Shown here in pieces: positions 50,814 to 59,132 of a stretch of 64,000 bases of DNA (position 1 is its first letter; each line of letters begins with the position of its first letter). The notes beneath the pieces were generated by a model. That model made no database searches. It saw only the letters and a list, made by a program, of their open reading frames with translations, and had not been told where the DNA came from. A program made the translations under genes and the position numbers. Origin of the DNA: Fimadaptatus sp948467645 (lineage in GTDB: Bacteria; Bacillota; Clostridia; Christensenellales; Aristaeellaceae); assembly GCA_948467645.1 (NCBI GenBank), contig CAOKFD010000001.1:87131-151130 (forward strand), in the 5' to 3' direction.

Positions 50814-51278
50814 TCAGATTTTGCCCTGCTGCTTCATTCGCCGGAGGTTCTGCATGGCGGCACGCAGCCGCGTGCGCACCGTGGGCGCGGGTATATTGAG
50901 CGTCGCCGCGATCTGTGCGGAGTTCATGCCGCCCAATACGCTCATCGCGACAATCTGGCGCTGATCGTCGCTTAGCTCGCCCAATGCCTGCATCACCTCG
51001 ACATACGTCAGGTCATCCGCGCGCGTCTCCTCGCCCGGGCGAATATCACGCTCCCGGCTCATGCGTTCGCGGCGGCGTATGTCGATCAGGCGGCTTTTCA
51101 TCGCGCGCTTCATCCAGCGTATGCGCTCGTCATGCGTCAGCGTATCCACCGTCGGACTGCGCAGCGCCGACATGACGGCCTCCTGCAATATTTCGTCGGC
51201 CTCGCTTGCGTCGCGCGCCAGCATACGCGCCGCCCGCCTCAGCTCGTCGTAACACGCGCCCAGCTCCTCGTCCGTCAT
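50814..51278 (-). CDS. Sigma-70 family (ECF-like) RNA polymerase sigma factor
   Basis: A 154-residue sigma factor with region 2 (YDELRRAARMLARDASEADEILQEAVMSALRSP then WMKRAMKSRLIDIRRRER) and region 4 (LSDDQRQIVAMSVLGGMNSAQIAATLNIPAPTVRTRLRAAMQNLRRM). No region 1.1 or 3, as in ECF types. No anti-sigma with a membrane helix is next to it. I chose the ATG at 51278; an ORF running to 51386 would start inside a MITE. Its ribosome binding site (GGTGAAGGG) is weak. The MITE ends about 95 bases upstream. Confidence 0.85.
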   Translation of the reverse strand: MTDEELGACYDELRRAARMLARDASEADEILQEAVMSALRSPTVDTLTHDERIRWMKRAMKSRLIDIRRRERMSRERDIRPGEETRADDLTYVEVMQALGELSDDQRQIVAMSVLGGMNSAQIAATLNIPAPTVRTRLRAAMQNLRRMKQQGKI

Positions 51279-51373
51279 GCCCTTCACCGCCCTTTCACTT
51301 AATAAGCGTTTGACAGGCCAAAAGTGTTTTGGGGATTTTTTGCTTTTTTCAAATATTTTTAGGCATATGCTTA

Positions 51374-51533
51374 GAGTGTGTCTCAAAAAGGGAAATCCGC
51401 AAGTTCGAGTGGATTTTGCGTCAGTTCAAGGAATAAATCCGAAGGCTTAGCAGCGCTAAGTCGAGGATTGATGACGCAGAAATGGCGCAAAAGACGCCGA
51501 AATTGCGGATTAAGGAATTTTTGAGACACACTC
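51374..51533. mobile_element. MITE, copy 1 (TA target duplication)
   Basis: A 160-base element with perfect inverted ends GAGTGTGTCTCAAAAA and TTTTTGAGACACACTC, flanked by TA on both sides (51372-51373, 51534-51535). That duplication is typical of IS630/Tc1-mariner-type elements. The interior is a long imperfect palindrome around CTTAGC-AGC-GCTAAG. No coding frame. About 85 percent alike with the copy at 56750. It lies between the sigma gene and azlD. The surrounding 51279-51621 gap has no gene. Confidence 0.9.
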
Positions 51534-51578
51534 TAGGCAGGGGCTTATGCCTTACCCGCCTAAACCTTCCTGAGCATA

Positions 51579-51608
51579 CAAAAAGCGCCCCGCCGCGACG
51601 GAGCGCCT
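51579..51608 (-). terminator. Terminator of azlCD
   Basis: Minus-strand stem AGGCGCTCCG/CGGGGCGCTT, then TTTTGTATG, 13 bases past the azlD stop. Confidence 0.8.
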
Positions 51609-51621
51609 TACCGCAATTATA

Positions 51622-51969
51622 TCATACGAACAGGCATTGCACCATGACCATGTACGCCGCTGTGCCCGCAAATATGCTCAGCAGCGCGTTTCGCTTCCAC
51701 AGGTGCAGCCCCACGACTATCGCGCACGCGATAAGCTCGGGCGCACCGCAGCTGTACTGGGTAAAGTTAATGTCCTTCAGGCAGTATATGACCAGCATCG
51801 CCATGACCGCGGGCGGCATCACTTTGCCCAGATACAGCACCATGTCGGGCGCGCGCCTGTGCCCGAACAGCACAAACGGCACCGCGCGCGTGGCAAACGT
51901 GATCGCGCCCATCACAAGCAGCAAAAGCGCGTATTCCGCGCCCGATAACGTCCGCACAGCCTCGCTCAT
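51622..51969 (-). CDS. azlD: AzlD family branched-chain amino acid transport protein
   Basis: A 115-residue protein with three to four hydrophobic helices, the small partner of AzlC. Conserved ALLLLVMGAITFATRAVPFVLFGHRR and GKVMPPAVMAMLVIYCLKD match AzlD. The AzlCD pair exports branched-chain amino acids and analogues. The ATG at 51969 overlaps the azlC stop (ATGA) and has GGGAGG nine bases upstream; an ATG two codons earlier is too close to it. Confidence 0.92.
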   Translation of the reverse strand: MSEAVRTLSGAEYALLLLVMGAITFATRAVPFVLFGHRRAPDMVLYLGKVMPPAVMAMLVIYCLKDINFTQYSCGAPELIACAIVVGLHLWKRNALLSIFAGTAAYMVMVQCLFV

Positions 51970-52682
51970 GCGCATTTACCTCCCGTATGCGCCTCCACGC
52001 CACAGCGCGAAAGCATCAGAATCACAAGCAGCAGCCCCATGCCGCCCAGCATCATGTTATCGGGCATCACGAACCGCATTATCAGCGCGCAGAGCGCGCC
52101 GATAAGCGCCGGCAGGCGGTTCTCCTTGGAGCGCAGCTGATCCACCAGTATTGTAATGAACAGCGCCGTCAGCGAAAAGTCCAGGCCCTTTGTATTGATA
52201 GGCAGAACCATGCCCAGCGCGCCGCCTAATACGCTTCCGAATATCCAGCTTGCCTGACACAGAAGCTGCACGCGGAAATTGTACTCCGCCACATCCATGC
52301 CCTTGGGCGCGCCGTGCGCGGAGAGCAGCGCATATGCTTCGTCGCTCAGTTCAAACATCATCATGAACTTATGCCTGCCCGCGCGCGCGTAATCGTCCAG
52401 CAGCGACAAGCCATAGGCCATGTGCCGCGCGTTCAGGAAGAACACCGCCAGCGCGATTTCCAGCATACCCGCGCCGTTGGCCAGCATACGCGCCGCCATA
52501 AACTGGCTCGACCCGGCGTAAACGATCAACGACATCGCGCCCGAGTCCAGCGCGCCGTAGCCTGCGTAGTTCATGAGCAGTCCGAACGCCATCGCCAGCG
52601 GCACATATCCGCACATTACCGGCAATGCCGACTTAAACGCCGCGCACCATATATCGCGCGATTTGTATACATTATCCGACAT
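51966..52682 (-). CDS. azlC: AzlC family branched-chain amino acid exporter subunit
   Basis: Large membrane subunit of the AzlCD exporter. Signature stretches: PVMCGYVPLAMAFGLLMNYAGYGALDSGAMSLIVYAGSSQFMAARML, then VFFLNARHMAYGLSLL. About six to seven helices in 238 residues. The ATG at 52682 has TTGGAGG. Stop overlaps azlD. No T-box or other leader fits in the short upstream gap. Confidence 0.94.
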   Translation of the reverse strand: MSDNVYKSRDIWCAAFKSALPVMCGYVPLAMAFGLLMNYAGYGALDSGAMSLIVYAGSSQFMAARMLANGAGMLEIALAVFFLNARHMAYGLSLLDDYARAGRHKFMMMFELSDEAYALLSAHGAPKGMDVAEYNFRVQLLCQASWIFGSVLGGALGMVLPINTKGLDFSLTALFITILVDQLRSKENRLPALIGALCALIMRFVMPDNMMLGGMGLLLVILMLSRCGVEAHTGGKCA

Positions 52683-52898
52683 ATCCGCCTCCAAAGCGCC
52701 GTTTACAAATACCTATTTAATTAATATGATATACCAATCAATGCGTCGAAAGCGTTGATTACATGCTAATTTTAGGCTTACAGTTTTATATTTATGCAAT
52801 TATTGCACTGTGCGCGGCGCTTAACCTGCGCGTGGTGTCGGCGGGGCGCTTTTTTGTGATAGAATCATACAAGGATGAAAAATTTGGAAGTGATATAT

Positions 52899-53684
52899 AT
52901 GTTCATATACGATATGCATGTGCATGTCTTTCCCGACAAAATCGCGCATAAGGCCGCCGATAGCATCGGCGGGTTTTACGACCTGCACATGGATTGCAAC
53001 GGTACTGTGGAACAGCTTATCGAGGAAGAAACCGCGTGCGGCGTAAACCGCATGTGCATATATTCGGTTGCGATGAATGTTCATTCTATGCATTCGATAA
53101 ACACGTTTATACATTCTCAGCTTGTCGCGCATCCCGATCTGTTCACGGGTATGGCGGCGATTCACCCGGATTACGACGACTTCGATGGGCTTATCCGCGA
53201 CGTGCAGGCGATGGGCTTTAAGGGCTTCAAGCTTCATCCCGACATGCAGAAATTCGCGCTGGACGACAAGCGCTCGATGGACATGTTCGCGGCTATCGAG
53301 GGCAAAATGCCAATCGTGATACACACGGGCGACAAGCGATACAACTATTCCCACCCGGAGCAGATGAAGCGCGTGCTGGACGCCTTCCCCAACCTCACCT
53401 GCGTATGCGCGCATCTGGGCGGCTGGAGCGAGTGGGACGACGCGTACAAATCCCTTGCAAAGTACGACAACGTATATGTCGATACGTCGTCCTCGCTGTA
53501 CGCGATGGAGCCGGAGCACGCGGCTAAGATCATTCGCCAGTACGCCACCGAGCGCGTCATGTTCGGCACAGACTATCCGATGTGGAACGCGAAGGAGGAA
53601 CTGGAGCGCATCGCCGCCGTACCGCTCACCGACCGCGAACGCGAGCTTATCATGGGCAAGAACGCGCTGGCGCTGCTGGGCTGA
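52899..53684 (+). CDS. Amidohydrolase-type TIM-barrel metal hydrolase
   Basis: Starts with the metal motif DMHVHVFPDKIA (HxH) and continues FKGFKLHPDMQKFALDD, MPIVIHTGDKR, VCAHLGG and FGTDYPMWNA, the ordered ligands of the amidohydrolase/decarboxylase-like superfamily. Many relatives are annotated TatD- or ACMSD-like; the reaction here is unknown. I prefer the ATG at 52899, with TGGAAG upstream, to 52875, whose site abuts the start. Single-gene unit ending at a strong shared terminator. Confidence 0.85.
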   Translation: MFIYDMHVHVFPDKIAHKAADSIGGFYDLHMDCNGTVEQLIEEETACGVNRMCIYSVAMNVHSMHSINTFIHSQLVAHPDLFTGMAAIHPDYDDFDGLIRDVQAMGFKGFKLHPDMQKFALDDKRSMDMFAAIEGKMPIVIHTGDKRYNYSHPEQMKRVLDAFPNLTCVCAHLGGWSEWDDAYKSLAKYDNVYVDTSSSLYAMEPEHAAKIIRQYATERVMFGTDYPMWNAKEELERIAAVPLTDRERELIMGKNALALLG

Positions 53685-53704
53685 ACTATTACCTGACAAA
53701 ACGT

Positions 53705-53752
53705 ACACCACCCGCCAAACGGCTATTAACCGTCCGGCGGGTGGTGTTTATT
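53705..53752. terminator. Bidirectional terminator between the amidohydrolase and GH2 genes
   Basis: A perfect 12-base stem ACACCACCCGCC/GGCGGGTGGTGT (53705-53716 with 53736-53747) and an inner CGG/CCG pairing. TTTATTG follows on plus, and ACGTTTTGTC on minus, between convergent genes. Confidence 0.88.
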
Positions 53753-53794
53753 GTCTAAGACATATTAAGGTATGCTTCCTGCCTGAATCTGCAA

Positions 53795-56473
53795 TTACTT
53801 CACGATAGTTTTCAGCCAGTCAGCGTCAACGCACTGCTCAGGATTGAATGCGTCGGTCGCCATGTAGCTAAGTATGCTCTGCATCAGCGCGCGCGCTTCG
53901 GGCTGCGCCTGATTCTCGCTAAGACCCAAACTGCTCAGCATCAGCCTGCCCTTGCCCACCTTCAGCTCGGTCAGCATACCCATGTTGCGCATACGCACCG
54001 CGCAGTCAAGGCCGGTCACTATCGACTTCATGCCCTTGGGCAGCAGCATCGCGCGCCCGCGGCACATGTACCACCACTGCCAGTTGGAATGCTTCTCGGT
54101 CGGGAAGCCGTTAAGCGCGGGATGGCCTTCCTCGATCATGCAGCCCATGAAGCCGCTCTGACTGCCGAACGTGCCCACCGACCAGAAGTCGGGCGTGAAC
54201 TGCGCCTTGACCGACTGCGGGAAGTGCGCCTCGTCCGACGGCGGTGTGAGCAGCACCCGCCCGCCGCGCATAAGGCTTTCTATCGCCTCGTCCACCGACG
54301 CGGTTACGGTTACGCCGTCGGGTACGGTAGGCTGTGCGTCCGCGTACACCCATATCGGGTATTTGTTGCGGCGGCCGGCTATGCTCAGTTCCAGATCGAG
54401 CCGCGCCGGGGCCTTTATGTCGGCGAGCGGAAACTCCACCGCGCCCGCCTCGGTCAACTCGCCCGCCGGGTATATGCGCAGCTTCTTTTCGCGCCGCGCG
54501 ATTGTTTTATTTCCGTCTTTCAATTCGAGCGTCATGCAGCCGCTTATGTCCGCGCGGCTGTAATTGGCCATCTTTATGCCGACGTGCAGCGTCTGCGCGG
54601 TGGTATAGGTATAGCTGTCCATAAACGCCAGCGGCAGCGCGTCGGTGAAGAACGCATGGAAGCGCTCAGGCGTGCCGAACTTCTGCTTGGGTTTTAGGTG
54701 GGAATCCAGCATACCCACCAGCGCCGTGCCCTGTCCGGGGAAATCCTGTATGCCCAGCAGCGACAGTCCCGACATGCCTGGCGTGCGCATTACCGCCTCG
54801 ACCTCGGCGCGATAGCCGATCAGCGACATTTCACCCGTGGCCTGTACGCGCTTTGCCCAGTCGGATTCAAAGCCACTCTCGATCATGTGGCGGCGCATAT
54901 GGTCGTAATTGTCGGCGCGCGTAACGCCATTAAACTCGTCGATCTCGCTAAAGTCGGGCAATACCTCGTACTGACCCACCTCAAAGCCGAACACGGGCTT
55001 TGCGTACTCGCCGCGCAGGTGGTCTATCGCCTCGGTGAAGTTCACGCGCGTGTCGGGGCGGCGGTTGTTGGTCACGCCGCACATGTTCATCGACGTGCAG
55101 CGAATCATCTCGTCCATGTAATTGGATGAGGTATAGAAGTCGCTGGCCGGATGCGGGCCGCGCGCGCCGTAGAACGCGTTGGAGCCTTCCGCATACATGC
55201 GCGTATGGTCGAACTCGCGCGCCATGTTGATTAGGTCAGCCATGCGGCGATAGCCCTTGCCGCCGCATTTAAGCTCGTTGCCCAGCGTGAGCATCACAAA
55301 CGACGGGTGGTTGGCATAGGCGCGCAGTATCATTTCCAGCTCAAGGCGGTAATAATTCCACGATTCTTCGTCCTCGAACGCGGTGTTCGGGTTCCAGTGC
55401 GACAGCTCGGGCTGCATCATCATGCCCAGCTCGTCTGCGGCGGCAAACGCCGCGTCGGGCGGACAGTGCGAATGGAAGCGCATACAGTTAACGCCGTATG
55501 ACGAATAGGTAGAAAGCACCTGCTTCCACTCGGCCACGGTCATTGGCATGTGGCCGGTTTCGGGGAACTCGCAGCAGTTGGCCTCGCCGCGCAGGAAGAA
55601 CGGTCGCCCGTTTATCGCAAGCCGCCCGTCCATGTCGCCGAACGCGCGCACGCCGAACCTGACTGAGTATTCGTCCAGCCCCTCGCCGCGCGCGGTCAGA
55701 GTGTACAGCGCGCCCACGCCCTCGTCCCAGTGAACCACGTCCTCGCGCAGTTTTAGACCGTCCGCGCGCACTTCGTGTCGGCCCGCCTGTACGTTCACGT
55801 TTATTTCGGCGCTTTGCTCCAGCGCGTCGCCGGATATGACTATGCTGCCGGAAAATCCCTTGGCGCAGTCCAGCTCGATAACCACGTTCAGCTTGTCGCC
55901 GTCCGGATATACGCGCAGTGCGGATATGAAGTCGGCGCGCTCCAGCCTGAGCTGAAGTCTGCCCAGCAGGCCGTTCCAGTTGGTCTGCGTCTCGTCGGTC
56001 GCCGCCGATGAGTACACTATCGCGTCGTGCGGCCAGCCAGGATATGAGTTGTCGCAGCACAGAGTCACGTCATTTTCACCCGGCTTCACCAGCCCGGTCA
56101 GCTCAAACGCATACGGCGTGGACACGGTGCCCTTGACATGCGCGGGCACGGGCACGCCGTTGCATTTCATGGTAAGCATACGACTGCGCTCCACGTCAAG
56201 GAACAGCCGCCGATTCGCAAGTGTCTCAGCGTCCGTTTCAAACATGCGGCTGAAGTACGCCGGGCCTTCATACGTATGATTGCGCGTCAGGCGCGTGAGT
56301 ATCTCGCCGCTTGAGCGCAGTTCGCCGCCCGCACCGGTGCGCTCGTCGCCTTCCAGCACGTCCGCGTGGCCGATATTGTTTTCGTCCAGTGTGCCGGGCA
56401 GGCTGATTGTCGCCGTCTCACCCGTGGGAAGCACCATGTACCATTGTCCGCTTAAATCCATTGTACGTATCAT
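53795..56473 (-). CDS. Glycoside hydrolase family 2 protein (beta-galactosidase/glucuronidase-like)
   Basis: An 892-residue cytoplasmic enzyme. The N-terminal sugar-binding domain (DLSGQWYMVLP; GPAYFSR) is followed by an immunoglobulin-like domain and a TIM barrel. FFLRGEANCCEFPETGHM and VNCMRFHSHCPPDAAFAAADELGMM lead to the acid/base Glu in MLTLGNELKCG; the nucleophile is likely the Glu in GFEVGQYEV. The C-terminal 200 residues resemble a beta-sandwich plus a class I amidotransferase-like fold (GRVLLTPPSD, GKGRLMLSSLGLSENQ). No signal peptide. The ATG at 56473 has GAGGAGG. Linkage specificity is unknown. It has its own promoter. Confidence 0.9.
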   Translation of the reverse strand: MIRTMDLSGQWYMVLPTGETATISLPGTLDENNIGHADVLEGDERTGAGGELRSSGEILTRLTRNHTYEGPAYFSRMFETDAETLANRRLFLDVERSRMLTMKCNGVPVPAHVKGTVSTPYAFELTGLVKPGENDVTLCCDNSYPGWPHDAIVYSSAATDETQTNWNGLLGRLQLRLERADFISALRVYPDGDKLNVVIELDCAKGFSGSIVISGDALEQSAEINVNVQAGRHEVRADGLKLREDVVHWDEGVGALYTLTARGEGLDEYSVRFGVRAFGDMDGRLAINGRPFFLRGEANCCEFPETGHMPMTVAEWKQVLSTYSSYGVNCMRFHSHCPPDAAFAAADELGMMMQPELSHWNPNTAFEDEESWNYYRLELEMILRAYANHPSFVMLTLGNELKCGGKGYRRMADLINMAREFDHTRMYAEGSNAFYGARGPHPASDFYTSSNYMDEMIRCTSMNMCGVTNNRRPDTRVNFTEAIDHLRGEYAKPVFGFEVGQYEVLPDFSEIDEFNGVTRADNYDHMRRHMIESGFESDWAKRVQATGEMSLIGYRAEVEAVMRTPGMSGLSLLGIQDFPGQGTALVGMLDSHLKPKQKFGTPERFHAFFTDALPLAFMDSYTYTTAQTLHVGIKMANYSRADISGCMTLELKDGNKTIARREKKLRIYPAGELTEAGAVEFPLADIKAPARLDLELSIAGRRNKYPIWVYADAQPTVPDGVTVTASVDEAIESLMRGGRVLLTPPSDEAHFPQSVKAQFTPDFWSVGTFGSQSGFMGCMIEEGHPALNGFPTEKHSNWQWWYMCRGRAMLLPKGMKSIVTGLDCAVRMRNMGMLTELKVGKGRLMLSSLGLSENQAQPEARALMQSILSYMATDAFNPEQCVDADWLKTIVK

Positions 56474-56510
56474 ATACTGCCTCCTCATGTGCATATTCTG
56501 TTATGCTGAT

Positions 56511-56539
56511 ATTCTACACGTTTTTACACACGTTTGCAA
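56511..56539 (-). promoter_or_regulatory. Promoter of the GH2 gene
   Basis: TTGCAA (56534-56539) and TAGAAT (56511-56516) on minus with a 17-base spacer. The spacer includes ACGTGTGTAAAAACGTG, two near-repeats that could bind a regulator. It is 38 bases from the ATG. Confidence 0.65.
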
Positions 56540-56749
56540 TATATTTATTACTCTGAATATGCATCTGTTTTCAAATTACAGCAGGCGTAAATGCACGCTG
56601 TCCGCTATTGCGTCCACGCTGTGACCGGCTTTATCCGCCTTGCGGCCTCCAGAATTATATATCCAGTTTGCGCCCCAACGGGTCATAAAATGATTTAGGC
56701 AATATATTTATATCCGAAAACAGCAAAAATCTACATTTATCCATGTTTA

Positions 56750-56908
56750 GAGTGTGTCTCAAGCGGAACAATTCGCAAGTTCGAGTGGATTTTGCGTCAG
56801 TTCAAGGAAGAAACCCGAAGGCTTAGCAGCGCTAAGTCGAGCTTTGTGACGCAGAAATGGCGCAGCGACGCCCGAAATTGCGTACTCAGGAATTTTTGAG
56901 ACACACTC
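56750..56908. mobile_element. MITE, copy 2 (TA target duplication)
   Basis: 159 bases with inverted ends GAGTGTGTCTCAA and TTGAGACACACTC, flanked by TA (56748-56749, 56909-56910). Matches the copy at 51374 through a common core including TTCGAGTGGATTTTGCGTCA and GGCTTAGCAGCGCTAAG. Lies in the 583-base gap between GH2 and GH31; the rest of that gap holds the GH2 promoter, the GH31 terminator and nothing else I can identify. Confidence 0.9.
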
Positions 56909-57001
56909 TAGTCGCTCCCATCGCCCACAAAGAAATTTTACCTGTCTATTCTACATTCGTATTCACAGACGGTCAATGGCTATTTATCCGCGCAGGCATA
57001 T

Positions 57002-57040
57002 AAAAATGAGCGGCGGAAAGCATCGTCTGCCGCTCATTTT
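57002..57040 (-). terminator. Terminator of the GH31 gene
   Basis: Stem AATGAGCGGC/GCCGCTCATT (57005-57014 with 57029-57038) followed on minus by TTTATATG, 17 bases past the GH31 stop. Confidence 0.85.
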
Positions 57041-57056
57041 GGGGATGTATATAGAT

Positions 57057-59045
57057 TTACGCATTAAGTCCCGCAACCTGTGCGCCTTCCCTTACGAATA
57101 CCGGAATTATGTCGATGGGCGCTTCGGCGGTTACGGTCTGGCCGCCCGCGTAATGCTTGCCGGTCGCGTGCTCGACCCAGTTGTCGCCCTCGGGCAGATA
57201 GACCTCGCGCTTATCCGCGCCCGCCTCCAGCACCGGCGCGACCAGCACGTCGCGGCCGAACAGATACTCGTCCTCGACCGCCCACGCGCGCTTGTCGGCC
57301 TGATAGTGATAGAACAGCGGCCGCATTACCGGCGCGCCGTGCTCATGCGTCTCGCGCATAACTTTGCGGATGTACGGCAGCATGGCGTAGCGCAGTTTGA
57401 GGTACTTGACCAGTATCGGATATGCCTTTTCACCATAGCTCCATATCTCGTTTGGCGCGCCGCTGGACAGCTTTTCGCCGCATATCTCCTTGCGGTACAC
57501 GGGCACGCGCGTGCCGTGCAGGCGCATTACCGGGCAGAACGCGCCCCACTGGAACCAGCGCACCAGCAGTTCGCGGAAGCCCTCATCGTCCGGGTTGCCA
57601 CCGTCGAAGCCGCCGATGTCGGTCGTCCACCACGGTATGCCCGCGATGGCCATGTTAAGACCCGCGCTGAGCTGGTACTTCATGCTGCGAAAGCTGGAAT
57701 GGATGTCGCCCGACCACACCAGCGCGCCATAGCGCTGAGAGCCGGCCCACGCGGAGCGCACGAGGCTGAGCTGCTCCTGCTCGCCCTGCTGACTGAGACC
57801 TTCGCTGAATGCCTTGACGTACATCTGCGGATAGATGTTGCCCACCTTGAGCTGGGAGCCGATCGAATAGCGGTAATGCTCTATGCCGAACAGCAGGCAC
57901 GGCTCGGCCGCGTCCAGCCAGAACGAGCGCACGCCCAGATCGTAATAGCCCGCCTTGGCCTTCTCCCACAGGTACTTGCCCGCGTCGGGGTTGGTCACAT
58001 CGGTGTAGGCGGTATAGTTGGAATGGCGGAACATCACGCGCGGGCCTTCCTCAACGCGCATCAGATAGCCCTTTTCCAGCATCTCGCGATAGTTGTCCGC
58101 GTCGTCCTGAATGTCGGGCCATATCGATACGCTCAGCTCCACGCCTATCTTGTGCAGCTCGTCGATCATGCCCTTGGGGTCAGGCCAGTAGCGCGTGTCG
58201 AACTTCCAATCGCCGCTCTTGGGCCAGTGGTAGTAGTCGGCCACGATTACCGACAAAGGCAGATCGCGGCGCTTGTATTCGCGCGCCACCTCCATCAGTT
58301 CGTCCTGCGTAAGGTAGCGCATCTTGGACTGCCAGAAGCCCATCGCGTATTCGGGCATCATGGGCGGCAGGCCGGTCGCGCGCATATAGGTTTCGACTAT
58401 CTGGGCAGGCGTATCGCCCGCAGTTATCCAATAGTCCATTATGTCGGTGGAATCGGCCTTCCATTCGGTCATGTTGGTGCCGAACGTCACGCGCCCCAGC
58501 GCCGGGTTGTGCCACAAAAGGCCATAGCCGCGGCTGGACAGCACGAACGGCACGCTTACCTGGGAGTTGCGCTGCGCCAGTTCCAGCATCGCGCCCTTCA
58601 GATTGAACATTGGCTGCTGATACTGACCCATGCCGTAAAGACGCTCGTCCGGCTCGGACTCGAATCGCACGGTCAGCTCGTAATCGCCGCCGCGTATGGG
58701 CTTAAACTCGCGCGCGGGTATGCGCATGTGGCTGGTGTAGTCGGGCTGAGCCATGTCGCGCATGAATTCGTCCAGCAGCAATTGGCCCTTTTCATTATGG
58801 AAGGTTATGCGGCCGCTCTTTGAAACATGGGCGCTGATATTGCCGTTGGTTATCGTGGCCGCACCGTCCTCTATCGCGATGTGCGAGCCATATACCTGCG
58901 GCTCGGGGCACAGCGCCCAGTCGCGCGCGGGCATTTCGTCCTGCTGCGTGGCGCGCACGCGCAGGCTGTTTTCGCCCCACGGCTCCACCCAAAGCGTCTG
59001 TGCGTCGAATTTCCATTTTAGCCTGATTCCATCGTGAGTTATCAT
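57057..59045 (-). CDS. Glycoside hydrolase family 31 (alpha-xylosidase/alpha-glucosidase-like)
   Basis: A 662-residue enzyme with an N-terminal beta-sandwich and a catalytic barrel. The nucleophile Asp lies in FWLDAAEP and the acid/base Asp in LVWSGDIHSSF, in the family's order, with WWTTDIGGFDGG and RWFQWGAFCPVMRLHGT between and after. FWQSKMRYLTQDELMEVAREYKRRDLP is the conserved early barrel strand. The set resembles YicI-type alpha-xylosidases. No signal peptide, so it acts on imported oligosaccharides. The ATG follows CAGGAG. Last gene of the sugar ABC operon, after a strong hairpin. Confidence 0.92.
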   Translation of the reverse strand: MITHDGIRLKWKFDAQTLWVEPWGENSLRVRATQQDEMPARDWALCPEPQVYGSHIAIEDGAATITNGNISAHVSKSGRITFHNEKGQLLLDEFMRDMAQPDYTSHMRIPAREFKPIRGGDYELTVRFESEPDERLYGMGQYQQPMFNLKGAMLELAQRNSQVSVPFVLSSRGYGLLWHNPALGRVTFGTNMTEWKADSTDIMDYWITAGDTPAQIVETYMRATGLPPMMPEYAMGFWQSKMRYLTQDELMEVAREYKRRDLPLSVIVADYYHWPKSGDWKFDTRYWPDPKGMIDELHKIGVELSVSIWPDIQDDADNYREMLEKGYLMRVEEGPRVMFRHSNYTAYTDVTNPDAGKYLWEKAKAGYYDLGVRSFWLDAAEPCLLFGIEHYRYSIGSQLKVGNIYPQMYVKAFSEGLSQQGEQEQLSLVRSAWAGSQRYGALVWSGDIHSSFRSMKYQLSAGLNMAIAGIPWWTTDIGGFDGGNPDDEGFRELLVRWFQWGAFCPVMRLHGTRVPVYRKEICGEKLSSGAPNEIWSYGEKAYPILVKYLKLRYAMLPYIRKVMRETHEHGAPVMRPLFYHYQADKRAWAVEDEYLFGRDVLVAPVLEAGADKREVYLPEGDNWVEHATGKHYAGGQTVTAEAPIDIIPVFVREGAQVAGLNA

Positions 59046-59080
59046 CTGAATTGCTCCTGATTATCGTTAAATTTGACAAA

Positions 59081-59117
59081 AGCTGCCGCAGGGAGGCAAA
59101 CACGCCTGCGGCAGCAC
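59081..59117 (-). terminator. Intercistronic hairpin between the binding protein and GH31
   Basis: A perfect 11-base stem GCTGCCGCAGG/CCTGCGGCAGC (59082-59092 with 59105-59115), followed on minus by TTTTGTCAAATTT. It lies 18 bases after the binding-protein stop. It could be a partial terminator that keeps the binding protein more abundant than GH31. Confidence 0.75.
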
Positions 59118-59132
59118 CAATAGCGTTATTGA

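Noticed and set aside
52683..52898. Possible T-box or amino-acid riboswitch before azlC
   Set aside because: No Stem I-like structure or T-box sequence, and the gap on the azlC side is too short.
56976..58823. Plus-strand 615-residue frame opposite GH31
   Set aside because: It lies antisense to the GH31 gene, which has intact catalytic motifs, a good ribosome binding site and a terminator.
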